Origin: JAGOMW01 sp964596675
Lineage (GTDB): Bacteria; Patescibacteriota; Gracilibacteria; BD1-5; UBA2023
Reading direction: 5' to 3'
DNA length: 64,000 nucleotides
Assembly: GCA_964596675.1 (NCBI GenBank)
Contig: CAZQUZ010000001.1
Location: 124,001 to 188,000 of the forward strand
Part shown: positions 53,857 to 64,000 of the stretch, in pieces
Layout of the letters: the number at the start of each line of letters is the position of its first letter
Numbering within the stretch: position 1 is the stretch's first letter
Made by a program: the position numbers and the translations under genes
Notes under the pieces: model-generated
What the model was told of the DNA's origin: nothing
Seen by the model: the letters and a program-made list of their open reading frames with translations, nothing else
The model's database searches: none

Positions 53857-55080
53857 TTATAAAACTTCTTTAAAATACCGTATCCATGCATTTACCGTCT
53901 GAAGTCTACGGCGAATAGTACTGCCACTTATTCTCCATTTTTCAAAATCCCTCTCATCTACTCACTCAGAACCATACTTATAAGCATCATGGAATATTTT
54001 TGAGGAAAATATAATCTTGGCAAACTCAACCAGGAGTTCATCCTTGGATAATCGAGATAATTCTTCTCATCTTTCAGTAAGACTAATACTATCACCTCTT
54101 TCATTTTTACAGAGACCAAGAAAGCCCATTACAGAGTAATAATAGTCTATCTGACGACTCACAATATCAAATTCCTTCGAGAGCTCATCTTTTGAATTAT
54201 ATCCAGTAGATACATAGATAAACATAGATACAACTTTATCAAAATCATCTGCCTGAGGAAATGGAGCATCATAATTAAGAAGTCATTCCTTAATTGGAAC
54301 TTTTGAAATCTCAAATATTTCAGTCTCAGGACGAGTAAATTGAAACTGTTTTTCATTACTACTATCTAGTATATACTCTCAATTTGAAACTATATAAAAC
54401 GGTATAAATCTGATAATATTTCGTTCATAGAGTAATACATGAGAACGAATTTTTTTATTTACAACATGAGATTTCCAAAATAACTCAGGATAAAGAAGTT
54501 GCCTAATACTTAGGTTTCATCTTCATCACATCTTAGCTTCCACTAGATTAATGGATGAAGCTCACTCATAACCACCATCGACTTCTATCTGCACTCATGA
54601 GATATTATATTGTGTAGAATTAAGCATAAATCAAATCTCTGCATCTATTCTTATTCTTCATCTGATAGTAAGATATGATTTTTCTCAAAAAACCTCATCC
54701 AATATTCAATTTACTCAACATAGATCAAGTATTTGGGATTCAGTTTTAATAGAAAAAGGATCAATAGTACATATATCATCTCGAACTATCATCTTTTTTA
54801 TATTTCCGACACTTGATATAGGAGCTATCTTAATGAATGGATTTGTTCGAGCAATTCGGTATATTCAATTTGATATAGCAAGTATAGAGAGTTGATTATT
54901 CTTCATAATCTGAGGTAAAACTTCCTCGTAATCTATTTTCGTCATTAATCTTGGTTCTCTATTGGAAATTCTTTTTATATCATCTGCTGAAATATCATAA
55001 TAACCAACATGATCAATAGATCGAAGTATCTGAAGTTTATCGAAAATAACATCCCAAGCATCATGATTTAAGGTAGTCAT
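53857..55080 (-). CDS. PD-(D/E)XK restriction endonuclease candidate
   Basis: 407 residues, AT-rich, about fifteen TGA glycines. VQIEVDGGYEGASSINLVEA followed by KMG fits a PD-(D/E)XK centre (D168, E181, K183), next to RQLLYPELFWKSHVVNKKIR. The C-terminal third (LSKEFDIVSRQIDYYYSVMG and the following helices) is likely a winged-helix DNA reader. It starts 4 nt after the stop of a DNA methyltransferase, the usual layout of a type II pair. An apparent start further upstream at 55227 overlaps the methyltransferase and is not used. The recognition site is unknown. Confidence 0.82.
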
Positions 55081-55084
55081 AACA

Positions 55085-55879
55085 TTAATTGGAATTAGAT
55101 TTAAAATCTTTATATCGTTTGATTGTAAGATCGAGATATTCCTTACTTTGATCGATTCATATATATTTTCTTCCTCATACAATTTCCGAAGCAATACCTG
55201 TTGTTCAAGATCAAGAAAAGGGATCAAGAATAAGATCTTGATCCCTTGTAGACGCTATGATGATCCGTTTGAGGAGATCGATAGGTTTTTGTGTTGGATG
55301 TTTTCAATGAATTTTTTCCCAATTTTTCGGAGGATGGACTGACCATACTGATCGCATTTGAAGTCCAGGTTTTTTAATCAAGTCCCCAGACCAATCACCA
55401 TTTTTCATGGCAGCATAATCAAAGTAATGTTTTCATTTTTTACTCTTTCTCGCCCATATTATAGTCTCATGAGAAGCTGTAAAAAATCTACAAGATAGGT
55501 TTGGTGCAGCATTTGGCTTGAACCAAGATATATCATTGAGTATGTGGAAACCGAGAATCTGAAGTGCATATCCACACTGATATATACTATGATATGTTCA
55601 TGATATCCAAATAGTACCATCGGGCTTTAAAATTCTTTTTGCCTCTTCAAGCCAACGAATATGAAAGGCGAAATCATCTTCCGTTCCGGTGGATTTATCC
55701 CAATCTCATTTATCAACTTTTACCATGCGTCCAGAATGGACAGTCATTCATCAGTTGGAGAGAAAATATGGAGGATCAGCAAATATCATATCAACAGTAT
55801 TTTCTGAGAATTTCGACATTATTTCAATACTATCTCAGTGATATAATGAGAAGTTATTGTCTTTGAAATACTGTCACAT
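55085..55879 (-). CDS. Beta-class DNA methyltransferase (N6-adenine or N4-cytosine)
   Basis: 264 residues. Motif IV is FADPPYFLSNGGMTVHSGRM (DPPY at 35-38), early in the protein, and motif I is LDPFSGSGTTGIASEIVG near residue 219: the beta-class order. QKPIDLLKRIIIASTRD is motif X. Both conserved glycines of FSGSG are TGA, and the first codon pair is ATG-TGA. It should protect the host site from the downstream endonuclease. A 24-nt hairpin (GGTGTA/TACACC) lies directly before its start, probably regulatory. Confidence 0.93.
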
Positions 55880-55883
55880 AGAA

Positions 55884-55909
55884 AGGTGTACTAGAATATA
55901 AATACACCA
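55884..55909 (-). promoter_or_regulatory. Hairpin or operator before the methyltransferase start
   Basis: GGTGTA and TACACC are inverted repeats with a 12-nt AT-rich spacer, 5 nt upstream of the start on the minus strand. It could hide the start region or be a binding site for self-control of the modification gene. Confidence 0.5.
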
Positions 55910-55914
55910 AACTT

Positions 55915-56160
55915 ACACCCTTAAAAATGGATCGATCCCACACATGGTGGGATACGGAAAGTTTTGGCAAACAAAAAGGAGGATTCGCTCACCTTAATGT
56001 TCGCCAAAACTACAACTTCTTCCTATACTTAAAGACAGAAAGAGAGGAAAGGATTTTGCAAATCCTCCTACTTACCTTTAAATATAAAAAGAATAGAAGA
56101 TGTAATTTTGGCTTTTTTATAGTATGAATTTTCCATAATAGATCAAGAAAAAGATCTATT
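55915..56160. other. Multi-hairpin region without a convincing gene
   Basis: Four separate inverted repeats: ATCCCAC/GTGGGAT near 55935, AGTTTTGGC/GCCAAAACT spanning roughly 55965-56015, GGATTT/AAATCC near 56060, and AATAGATC/GATCTATT near 56140. A plus-strand frame starting MDRSHTWWDTE is open but has poor protein character. It looks like a structured leader or RNA between ftsH and the methyltransferase. The function is unknown. Confidence 0.55.
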
Positions 56161-56174
56161 AGAACGGAAAGGTA

Positions 56175-56205
56175 TAAAAAAAATCCCCCACTTTCGTGGA
56201 GGAAT
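56175..56205 (-). terminator. Terminator after ftsH
   Basis: On the minus strand: CCTCCAC-GAAA-GTGGGGG with a mismatch, followed by a U-run, 4 nt beyond the ftsH stop. Confidence 0.75.
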
Positions 56206-56208
56206 CGA

Positions 56209-58185
56209 CTACATCGCTACTTTCTGCGGCACACCCGATACACCCTCGAAGAACGCATCGAACTCATCCTGGAGCATCTCTTCGCGTTCGAGGAGAGCAT
56301 TCGCGAGCGTCTCGTGGAGCTCCTTATGCTTCGTGATAATCTTCTTCGCATGCCCATAGGCAGTCGTGAGGAGTTCACGGACTTTTTTGTCTATGAGGTC
56401 CTGCGTCTTATCTGATATGACCTTCGCATTGCCCTGGCCACCGAGATAGTTGCCCTCAGACATATCTGGAGCGAGATTCTCAGGACCTATCTCCTCATCG
56501 AATCCAAATCGCATGATCATAGCACGAGCTATCTCTGTCGCACGCTCGATATCCGAGCTCGCACCTGTGGTGATATACTCATGCCCGAAGAATACCTCCT
56601 CCGCCACACGTCCACCATAGAGTGTCGCGAGCTCATCGAGATACTTCGCCTTGCTCGTATAGGTGCGGTCTTTCTCCGGGAGGAACCATGTGACTCCACC
56701 AGCACCACCACGAGGGAGGATAGATATCTTATGCACTGGGTCAGTATGTGGGAGCATCTTCCCGACGAGCGCATGTCCGATCTCATGGATAGCAGTGAGG
56801 CGCTTCTCATGCTCGGTCATACGGAGAGATTTTTTCTCATTCCCCATGACGACTTTTTCGACAGATTTCTGTATCATGGCGATAGTTATACTTTTCTTAC
56901 TTTCCTTACCGGCGAGTATCGCAGATTCATTCAGGAGGTTACCGAGCTCTGCACCAGAGAATCCTACGGTGATAGATGCTATCTTATCCCAGTTCACATC
57001 CGAGTCGAATGGCTTACCTTTCGCATGTACGGCGAGGATTTTTTTACGGTCTTCGAGGGTCGGGAGATTGATGGTCACTCTACGGTCGAATCTCCCTGGA
57101 CGTAGGAGTGCCTTATCGAGGACATCAGCGCGGTTCGTCGCTGCCATGACGATGACATTGGTATCATTATCGAATCCGTCCATCTCCGTGAGTATCTGGT
57201 TCAGTGTCTGCTCACGCTCATCGTGACCACCACCGATACCGGGAGAGCGCTTTTTACCTATGGCGTCTATCTCATCGATAAATATGATACTTGGAGCACG
57301 CTCACGAGCCTCACGGAAGAGGTCACGCACACGGCTCGCACCCACACCGACGAACATCTCTACGAACTCAGACCCCGATATCGAGAAAAATGGCACATCA
57401 CTCTCTCCTGCGACCGCACGAGCGAGGAGCGTCTTACCGGTACCAGGAGGGCCCTGCAGGAGGATACCACGCGGGATCTTCGCACCGAGGTCTTTGTACT
57501 TCATAGGATTTTTCAGGAAGTCTACGATCTCGATGAGATCTGCTTTCTCCTCATCAGAGCCTGCCACATCCGCGAATGTGACCTTCTCATCCATATCAGG
57601 ATCATAGACCTTGGCTCGTGACTTTATAAATGCCATCGGTCCACCCATACCGCCACCACCCATGCGGTTCATCATAAAAAATATGAGCGCCACGAAGAGT
57701 ATCGTACCGAGGAGCGTCGGGAGGAGCTCTGAGACGAGGTTCGACGCCCATCCTGGCTCTTTCACAGTTATTTTCGTAGGATTCGATGGATCTGAGAGTC
57801 CGATATCTGTGATCTCCAGATTCGCTGGTATGAGAGTCTTATCCACATCACGAGACTTCACCATGACGCTATTTACGAGAGATTCATGGACTTTTTTTCG
57901 TGCTTCGATACTCGTCCCCTCGATGACGATCTCCTCATAGGTACCAGAGTTGTATCCGGTGACGATTTCATTGAGTCAGATTTTCTCATTGAGATTGATC
58001 TTCTCACCCGTCATATTCCCATACGTCCAGTAGAGTGAGAGGAGTATGAGGAGTCCTGCTATGGGCATGAGAAATTTCGAGAGGGATATCTCGATAATCT
58101 TCACATTCGCATTCGGAGGGAGTTTTGGGAGTTTTTTTGGTGATTTTGGGGCTGGTTTTTTTGGTTTTTTATCGTCTGTAGCCAT
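56209..58185 (-). CDS. ftsH: ATP-dependent membrane protease FtsH
   Basis: 658 residues. Degrades misfolded membrane and some soluble proteins. A Lys/Pro-rich start, first membrane helix (FLMPIAGLLILLSLYWTYGN), a periplasmic domain, second helix (LLPTLLGTILFVALIFFMMN). AAA+ core with Walker A GPPGTGKT (about residues 245-252), FIDEIDAIG, and MAATNRADVLDKALLRPGRF. The zinc site AIHEIGHALVG is near residue 470. A single TGA early in the gene joins two parts. Ends in TAG. Confidence 0.97.
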
Positions 58186-58290
58186 GTGAAAAATATAAAA
58201 TAATGGATGAAAAAAGGGCTCGTAGAGTATACGAGAAATACGAGAAAATAAAAGAATTTCGCTCGTGAAAATATTGACAGAGACGTACTC

Positions 58291-59259
58291 TTATGGCTGA
58301 TACGGAAAATACGGAGTGATGTTCGTGACTTTCCAGTTCGTATCTCGAGACTGGAGGAGTGTATATACCCCATCGAAGTGGAGTGCACCATAGACGATGA
58401 CGACATCCTGCCCTGGAGAGGCTATGAGAGTATCTACGATATGACTATTGCGTCGGTCGAGGATAGCCTGACGGAGGGATGGATCGAGCGCATCGAGGGC
58501 GACATCGGAGAGATGGGTATAGCGGAGTGAGAGATTCAGGAGGGCGCGTGCGACATATGGGAGGAGTGGTCCACGAGATGCCTCTGCGATACGAGCGAGC
58601 TCAGCGCTCGGGTCGACGATAGTCGTCTCGCCAGTACTGGTGGATGGTGGTATGAGTGACATGATCTCATCGATACTGAGGTCTACAGATGAGACGCTGC
58701 CCGAGGCGACACTCTCATATATGCGGTCTGTCTGTGCCTCGAGGCTGATGAGGCGAGCGATCTCGTCATAGGTACCAGAGTGTATCTTCACACCGAGGAG
58801 CGCATCGAAGCGGTCATGATTCTCAGGAGATCCTGGGAGGACTCACTCACGATATACCTCATATCCACTCCGTGAGAGCTCACCGAGTCTATCTCGGACA
58901 CTCTCATAGTAGCGAGGAGTGGCGATGTGTGACATCTGCATGAAGATGACTTTCCTCTTCCCATCGGTGAGTGATACTTCTGAGAGACTCGTAGGAAAGC
59001 TATTGATCACCACGAGGGCGATACCGAGGACGAGTGTAAATACTCAAAACACATTCGATGTGAATATGATATTTCTCTCGAGCACTGCACGAAATGGTAC
59101 TCTACGGACAAATACCCGTGACAACAGTGTCGCGAGTGTCCCTATCAGTACGATATCGAGTATCGCACCGAGGACTCAGGTAGGTCCTGATACGAGAGTC
59201 TCGAAGACGAGTGTCACTCCGAGGAGCAGTATGGAGAATACGATTTTTTTCTTAGACAT
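58291..59259 (-). CDS. TraB/GumN (TIKI)-like membrane protein
   Basis: 322 residues. Two or three N-terminal helices (VFSILLLGVTLVFETLVSG; VFGVFTLVLGIALVVINS). The outer domain has KVIFMQMSHIATPRYYESVR, with the His and spacing of TraB/TIKI proteins, and near the end DVVIVYGALHFDGVYTLLQS, the matching second motif. This family includes metal-dependent peptidases. It starts 29 nt downstream of the der stop on the same strand and precedes ftsH. The assignment rests on two motifs only. Confidence 0.68.
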
Positions 59260-59288
59260 AATGGCGAGACTGATAAATCATACTTTTC

Positions 59289-60782
59289 CTACCGACGACT
59301 TTTTCCTTTTTTCGCCATCTTCGATGCCTTACGTTTTTTATCGAACTCACGTTTTTCTTTTTTCTCCTCGCTCATATCACTATCATCTTTCTCCTCTCGG
59401 TCAGCGATACGGTCAGCATCCTTATAGATACTCTTACGTGAGCGGAGCTCGATATCGATAGGTGTCCCCTCGAATCCAAAGAGATCACGGATACGGTTCT
59501 CGATATAGCGAGTATAGGAAAAGTGGAAATGGTCACTATTATTCACTGAGATGACGAATCGTGGAGGATTCACGTCCACCTGAGAACCGTAGTAGATTTT
59601 TGGTTTATGGGACTTACGATTGCCTGTCGGTGCATGGTCGTAGGTGATCTGGTCGAGAAATTTATTGAACACACCTGTCTTCACACGCTTCTGTCGCTCA
59701 GCATGGATAGCGAGAGCATGGTCGAGGACGAGCTCGATACGCTTCCCTTCGATCGCCTGAGTGAATACGACTGGAGAGTATGAGAGGAAGTCGAACTTCT
59801 TCGACAGATAGACCATATATCGGTCGAGGATACTTTCAGTATTCATACCTGGCTTCGCGAGGACCTTATCCCACTTATTCAGGACGAGGATGATACCCTT
59901 TTTTGCCTTTAGGGCCTCTCAGACGATATGCTCATCCTGATGAGCGACTCACTCATATGCATCCATGACGACTGCGACGATATCTGATCGCTCGATAGCC
60001 GTCTCAGCACGCATGACACTCCACTGCTCGATATTCGCAGACCCGATCTTCCCCGCTCGACGGATACCAGCGGTATCTATGAGACAGATTTCGGTATCTT
60101 TATGCGTGATGATAGTGTCGATAGAGTCACGAGTCGTACCGGGCATATCTTTCACGATAGAGCGCGTCTCACCAGAGATCGCATTCACGAGGGATGACTT
60201 TCCGACATTCGGTCGTCCGATGATGGCGAGCTTTAGGATATCTGGATTCTCTGGCTCTGCATCTGCTTTTGCCTCATAGCCGAGTCCACGGAGTTTCGCG
60301 ACGATAGCATCCTGGAGGGTATCGAGACCACGTGACTGGACTGGACTCGTCGGGATGACATCACCGAGCCCGAGACGCATGAGCTCATAGGACTCGAGGG
60401 CACGTTTTGGATTATCGGCTTTATTCGCGACGAGGATGATAGGCTTGCCTGATTTGCGTAGGCGCTTCGCTATCTGCTCATCGAAGTCGGTGAGACGATC
60501 ATATTCGAGGACAAAGAGGATGATATCTGATGAAGTGATAGCATCATCGACACGACCACGCACATCTGAGAGGAGTGTCTCATTATCTGCCTGCACTATA
60601 CCACCAGAGTCACAGAGAACATAGGATATATCACGGATCTCATCGATCATCTTATACTCGATAATATCTCGGGTCGTATTCTCGATATCTGAGACGATAG
60701 CGATACGATGCCGAGAGAGAGCATTGAAGAGACTGGATTTACCGACATTTGGTCGTCCGACCAAAGTAACACGAGCAAGCAT
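59289..60782 (-). CDS. der: Ribosome-assembly GTPase Der (EngA)
   Basis: 497 residues. Two tandem G domains, each with GRPNVGKSSL (residues 9-18 and about 187-196); both Arg are CGA. DSGGIVQ and DTAGIRR are the G3 boxes, and NKAD and NKWD the G4 boxes. A KH-like domain follows and then a charged Lys/Arg/Glu tail of about 40 residues. Der assists 50S assembly. The start MLARVTLVG is preferred to an in-frame upstream MLFPVFL. CATATT lies 6 nt before the ATG. Confidence 0.96.
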
Positions 60783-60839
60783 AGAAAAAATATGAGGAAG
60801 AGAGCGTGAGGATACCAAAAATACAGGAAAAAGCAAGGG

Positions 60840-60881
60840 GATATTTTCTCTTCCTAAAAGCTCTAGGAAATATGAGAAAAT
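60840..60881. repeat. Nested inverted repeat between giant gene and der
   Basis: ATTTTCTC/GAGAAAAT outer arms and TTCCTA/TAGGAA inner arms. It lacks a T-run, so it is not a clear terminator. Confidence 0.4.
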
Positions 60882-60915
60882 TCGATGCTAAAAAGAAAGT
60901 ATGAAAAGTATGTTT

Positions 60916-63900
60916 TTATCTTTGTGTGCTGAAGAAATCGACCTTATATAGGAGAGTCGCGACTGGGGTTCCCTTTTTTCGGATGCGTATAGAGAGATAT
61001 CCGCCTATCTCTTCTGGGACGAATGTGAGATCCTCAGAGAGTCTATATATCTGCCCAGAGGTATCGATAGCGATGATAGGAGTATTATCTATGGTTGTGA
61101 TATACGCACCTCATGGGATACTCGGATCTGAGAGTGTCGCCTGTATCATACGATATCCTGATGCAGGCTCTATAGAGAGGATAGAGCCCGTAGCATCAGT
61201 CGCACCTATCGAGACGATAGAGAGTGTACTCGGAGGAAGGATATCGATAGCATAAAGTCGTGTCTTATCTGCCTGAGAGACTCGTATCTGCATAGTATTG
61301 GATGATGTCGCTGGTGCAAAATCCAATACCAAACTACTCGTATCTGTCGGAAGTCCCGAACGTGGAGAGAGTGTAAAACTCGATCCTGACGAACGAAATA
61401 TTCATCGCTCTGGAATACCGAGCAGTCATGATATGCTATATATACCATCTGCATCCGTAGTGGCAGTTATATTATTGATGCGCTCTATACTAGCACCTTC
61501 ACGCACACGAAATATATCGATAGGCTGTCATGCCGTCGATGGGGACGTATCACCCGAGAGGGCTCATGTCGCAGAGACGCTTATGATGCTAGGGATCGGT
61601 GCACTGACTTCTACCTTGAGAGGTTTGATAGTGGTATTGCCATACTCATCGACTACACGAGTATTCATCATCCGAGTACCGAGTGTATCATATGGACCGA
61701 CTACGAGGGAGTCTTTCGATAGAGTATATCCACTGCCGTTCATGAGAAAATCATCCTCATATACACCGTTCGCATCGATATCTGTCGTGATATCACCATC
61801 GATAGCGATCGTATATGGACTCATATCTGTGATAGTATCAGTCAGCGATACTGTGCGTGTCTGATATACAGGGACTCTGATAGTGTCAGGGATATTCACG
61901 ACTGGGGCAGAGCGATCCAGTGATGCCATCGGTGCGAGGAGTGTAGTACCCGCACGGATAGGCGTATCTTCAGAGAGTGATCTCAGTCGAGCACTATAGA
62001 AACCGTTTTGATATGGGAAGTAGATAGTGTATTGGTCTGCTTGTTTACCGAGCGAAATATGTCGATACTCGGTACCTGCAGATACAGGGAGCGATGTTCC
62101 TGTATCTGGATTATATATCGTGACATCACCTGCTGTATTGATGATGCGTGTTCCTGGGAGGAGTGGCATTCATCTCATATCATCACTATAGTCGAGTCGC
62201 TCAGAGAGATTGGGCGTGATGACATATGCCTTACCGCGACTTATCGTACCAGAAAGTGTAGATGGGAACGTATATCGACTAAAACTCTCAAGACTGAGAG
62301 TCATGGAAGATGTGATATCAGTGGTAGTATAGGTGATATCTACTGGGGTATTACCTGTGTAGAGAGCCCTTCCAGCCGAAAGAGAAAAGTCTTGTCCTAC
62401 TCAGAGGAGGGTAGATTTTTGTCCCTCGAGGATAAATCAGCTCGGACTCGATACTGACTGCAATACTCTATCTACTGGTGTGGAGAGGAGTGTAGGTGCT
62501 GATAATACAGGAGTAGAGACACTCATATCGATGATAGTCCGCGGAGATTCATCTGACTGCCCATCAGCACCGAGCATATCCCACTCGATATATCTATCGA
62601 AAAATTCGAGACGGAAATCAGTATCATCTGCATTCGATGGACGGAATGATAGTTCTATCTGTCCAGGGCTTGCGACAGATTCGATAAAATTATCAGGAGC
62701 TCGAGGCAGGAGAGATGTATCGAGCGAAGTCGTAGTGATATCGAGATCGATAGGTCGAGTCGGAGTATTTCGAGTGGTATACTTTATATAGAGAGTGCCT
62801 CACATCATGTAGATATAGTCCTCATCACCATCGGCATCGATATCGATAACCTCTGCTGTATCCGTAGGATCGAGCTCATCGAGATAGTCGAAGAGACGTG
62901 TCTGCACTCCACTGATAGGAGTGAGTATATATATACCCTCATAGTTCGGAGTATATCCCTCTGCTATCGGCGTCTGATCCACGAGATCTGATGGTGAGAG
63001 AGTCGATGCAGCCATAAGACGATCCACTTGCCTATCGAGAGAATGGAGTGTATTTTGGAATGCTCTATCTGAGGTCGATACTTTCTTCATATGGAGACCG
63101 GATTTTTGAAAATCATGATATCGAGTCAGAGCTGTATCGCTCTGTGTGCTAGGTGCTGAGATATATGCGGCGAGAGGGAGCTCAGTCTCTGTAAGAAGCG
63201 TATCTTTTTGCATCATTTTTTCGAGAACTTGCTCCTGAGTGTGCGTATCTGCCTGCTCTGATTTGAGATACTTATAGAGGAGGTCGAATCATCGTGTATG
63301 CCGCTGCATAACATCCTCTACTGTGTTATCAGTTTCGAGGCGAGCTGTCGCCATACTCGTATCAAACGTGCTCGTATCGAGTCATGCGAGGAGCATTTCT
63401 CCTCTGAGATACTGCGCGAAAGACTCTGTATCCATGAGCTCATTTGGAGTGTTTTGGATTTTTTGTATCTCTGTCGTAAGTGCGCTCATAAGATCTCAGA
63501 TATGACCATGCCCCTCTGTAGTACTCAGTGGTGTGAGCTCTATATTATTCGGTGTAGAGATATCTATATCTGGGAGTATCTTTCATGGAGATCTCGCAAA
63601 ATCCGCATTGAGTGCATTGATAGGACTCACAGCTGCACGAGCATACTCTGCGATAAAATCAGATTTTAGTTCAAAATTGACATGTGTGGATACGACAATC
63701 TCTCGTATAGAAGGGATTGCTATCTGTGGGAACTGCACACTGAGAAAATCGAATGGTAAAGTACCCTGCCTGTCTGTACGCTGCGCTATCACCATACCGA
63801 GGTAATCCTCTGGTACGAGTTGTGTTTTTTCCATAAAACACTGTATCTTCGTGAGAAGTCCGAATATTTTGAGCGATGCTGATACTGCTCAGAAGAGTTT

Positions 63901-64000
63901 AGGTAACTTCGGTGGAGGTGGCAGATTCGGCAGGGCGATACGTGGGAGCGATGGGAGATCTGGGAGATTGGGCAATGGTGGGAGAGCAGGAAGTCACGGT
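60916..64000 (-). CDS. Giant surface or secreted protein, 5' part beyond window
   Basis: At least 1028 residues; the window holds the C-terminal part, stop TAA at 60916-60918. The visible start is a Leu-Pro-rich stretch (repeats of xLPxLP over about 40 residues), then a helical middle, EVIDIDADGDEDYIYM (a calcium-loop or FG-GAP-like acidic motif near 62830), and many beta-sandwich repeats (for example VPVYQTRTVSLTDTITDMSP). No membrane anchor is seen at the end. It resembles adhesin or cell-surface proteins of reduced bacteria. Many glycines are TGA. Confidence 0.75.

Noticed and set aside
54865..55227. Endonuclease start at 55227 giving MIPFLDLEQQVL
   Set aside because: The first 49 codons overlap the methyltransferase in another frame; the ATG at 55080, 4 nt after its stop, is the fitting start.
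55148..55342. Short plus-strand open frame over the methyltransferase end
   Set aside because: It is antisense to the motif I region of the methyltransferase (FSGSGTTG), which is clearly the real frame once UGA is read as Gly.
1..64000. tRNA, rRNA, tmRNA and CRISPR arrays
   Set aside because: I looked for T-loop motifs, long conserved rRNA stretches and regularly spaced repeats and found none; the only tandem repeat is the heptamer at 36603-36665.

Overview
The window is genomic DNA from a bacterium that reads UGA as glycine (translation table 25: Gracilibacteria/BD1-5 or Absconditabacteria/SR1). With table 11 nearly every gene breaks into pieces. With UGA as Gly about 58 long reading frames appear, all ending in TAA or TAG. 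UGA falls on invariant glycines of RuvC, MscL, Gmk, TrmD, RarA, DnaJ and a DNA methyltransferase. CGA still decodes Arg at invariant sites (Der, NrdR, ManB). The sequence cannot separate the two phyla. All coordinates below assume this code, and there are no rRNA or tRNA genes that I can see.

Layout. 1-1421: a partial hypothetical gene, then a trypsin-like lipoprotein broken by a 100-N scaffold gap that is an assembly artefact. 1551-4649: mscL, holA, an FKBP-type lipoprotein and trmD. 4652-9341 (minus): a large membrane-anchored protein, a phospholipase-D-like lipoprotein, a membrane protein with a His/Gly tail, and ruvC. 9738-14354 (minus): operon pepF, CHAP-like, manB, hypothetical. 14590-18052: a two-component module with one sensor kinase and two OmpR-type regulators. 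18104-27116 (mostly minus): zinc-ribbon protein, alaS, DUF4105, DUF2339, rlmE, a DEDD exonuclease, rplJL with an L10 leader. 27427-34546: pbpC-like, gmk, a PH-like membrane protein, UPF0489, small proteins, smpB, an rRNA m5C methyltransferase. 34590-43770: DsbA-like, tsaD, uvrC, a minimal dnaJ, small proteins, an MFS transporter, a headless PriA, nrdR. 43793-52825: a giant alpha-2-macroglobulin, mutY without its FeS cluster, rarA, an EVE-domain protein. 52826-56208: an AT-rich accessory island with a DUF3800 protein, a PD-(D/E)XK endonuclease, a beta-class DNA methyltransferase and a multi-hairpin leader. 56209-64000: ftsH, a TraB-like protein, der, and the end of a giant surface protein.

How the genes fit together. 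The cell invests in DNA repair and replication (HolA, RuvC, UvrC, MutY, RarA, PriA remnant), translation quality control (SmpB, AlaRS, TsaD, RlmE, TrmD) and envelope defence (PbpC, alpha-2-macroglobulin, lipoproteins). Several core proteins are reduced: AlaRS ends after the editing domain, PriA lacks its front half, DnaJ lacks zinc fingers, MutY has lost all cluster cysteines. That fits a streamlined, probably host-associated lifestyle. Gene packing is tight, with convergent stop codons overlapping or 0-2 nt apart.

Regulation. Several plus-strand genes have a -10 hexamer ending only 6-8 nt before the start codon, and most lack an obvious Shine-Dalgarno sequence, so leaderless translation may be common. 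The strongest candidates for new biology are this leaderless promoter pattern, the recoded restriction-modification island with its structured leader, and a heptamer repeat abutting a TTG start of tsaD.
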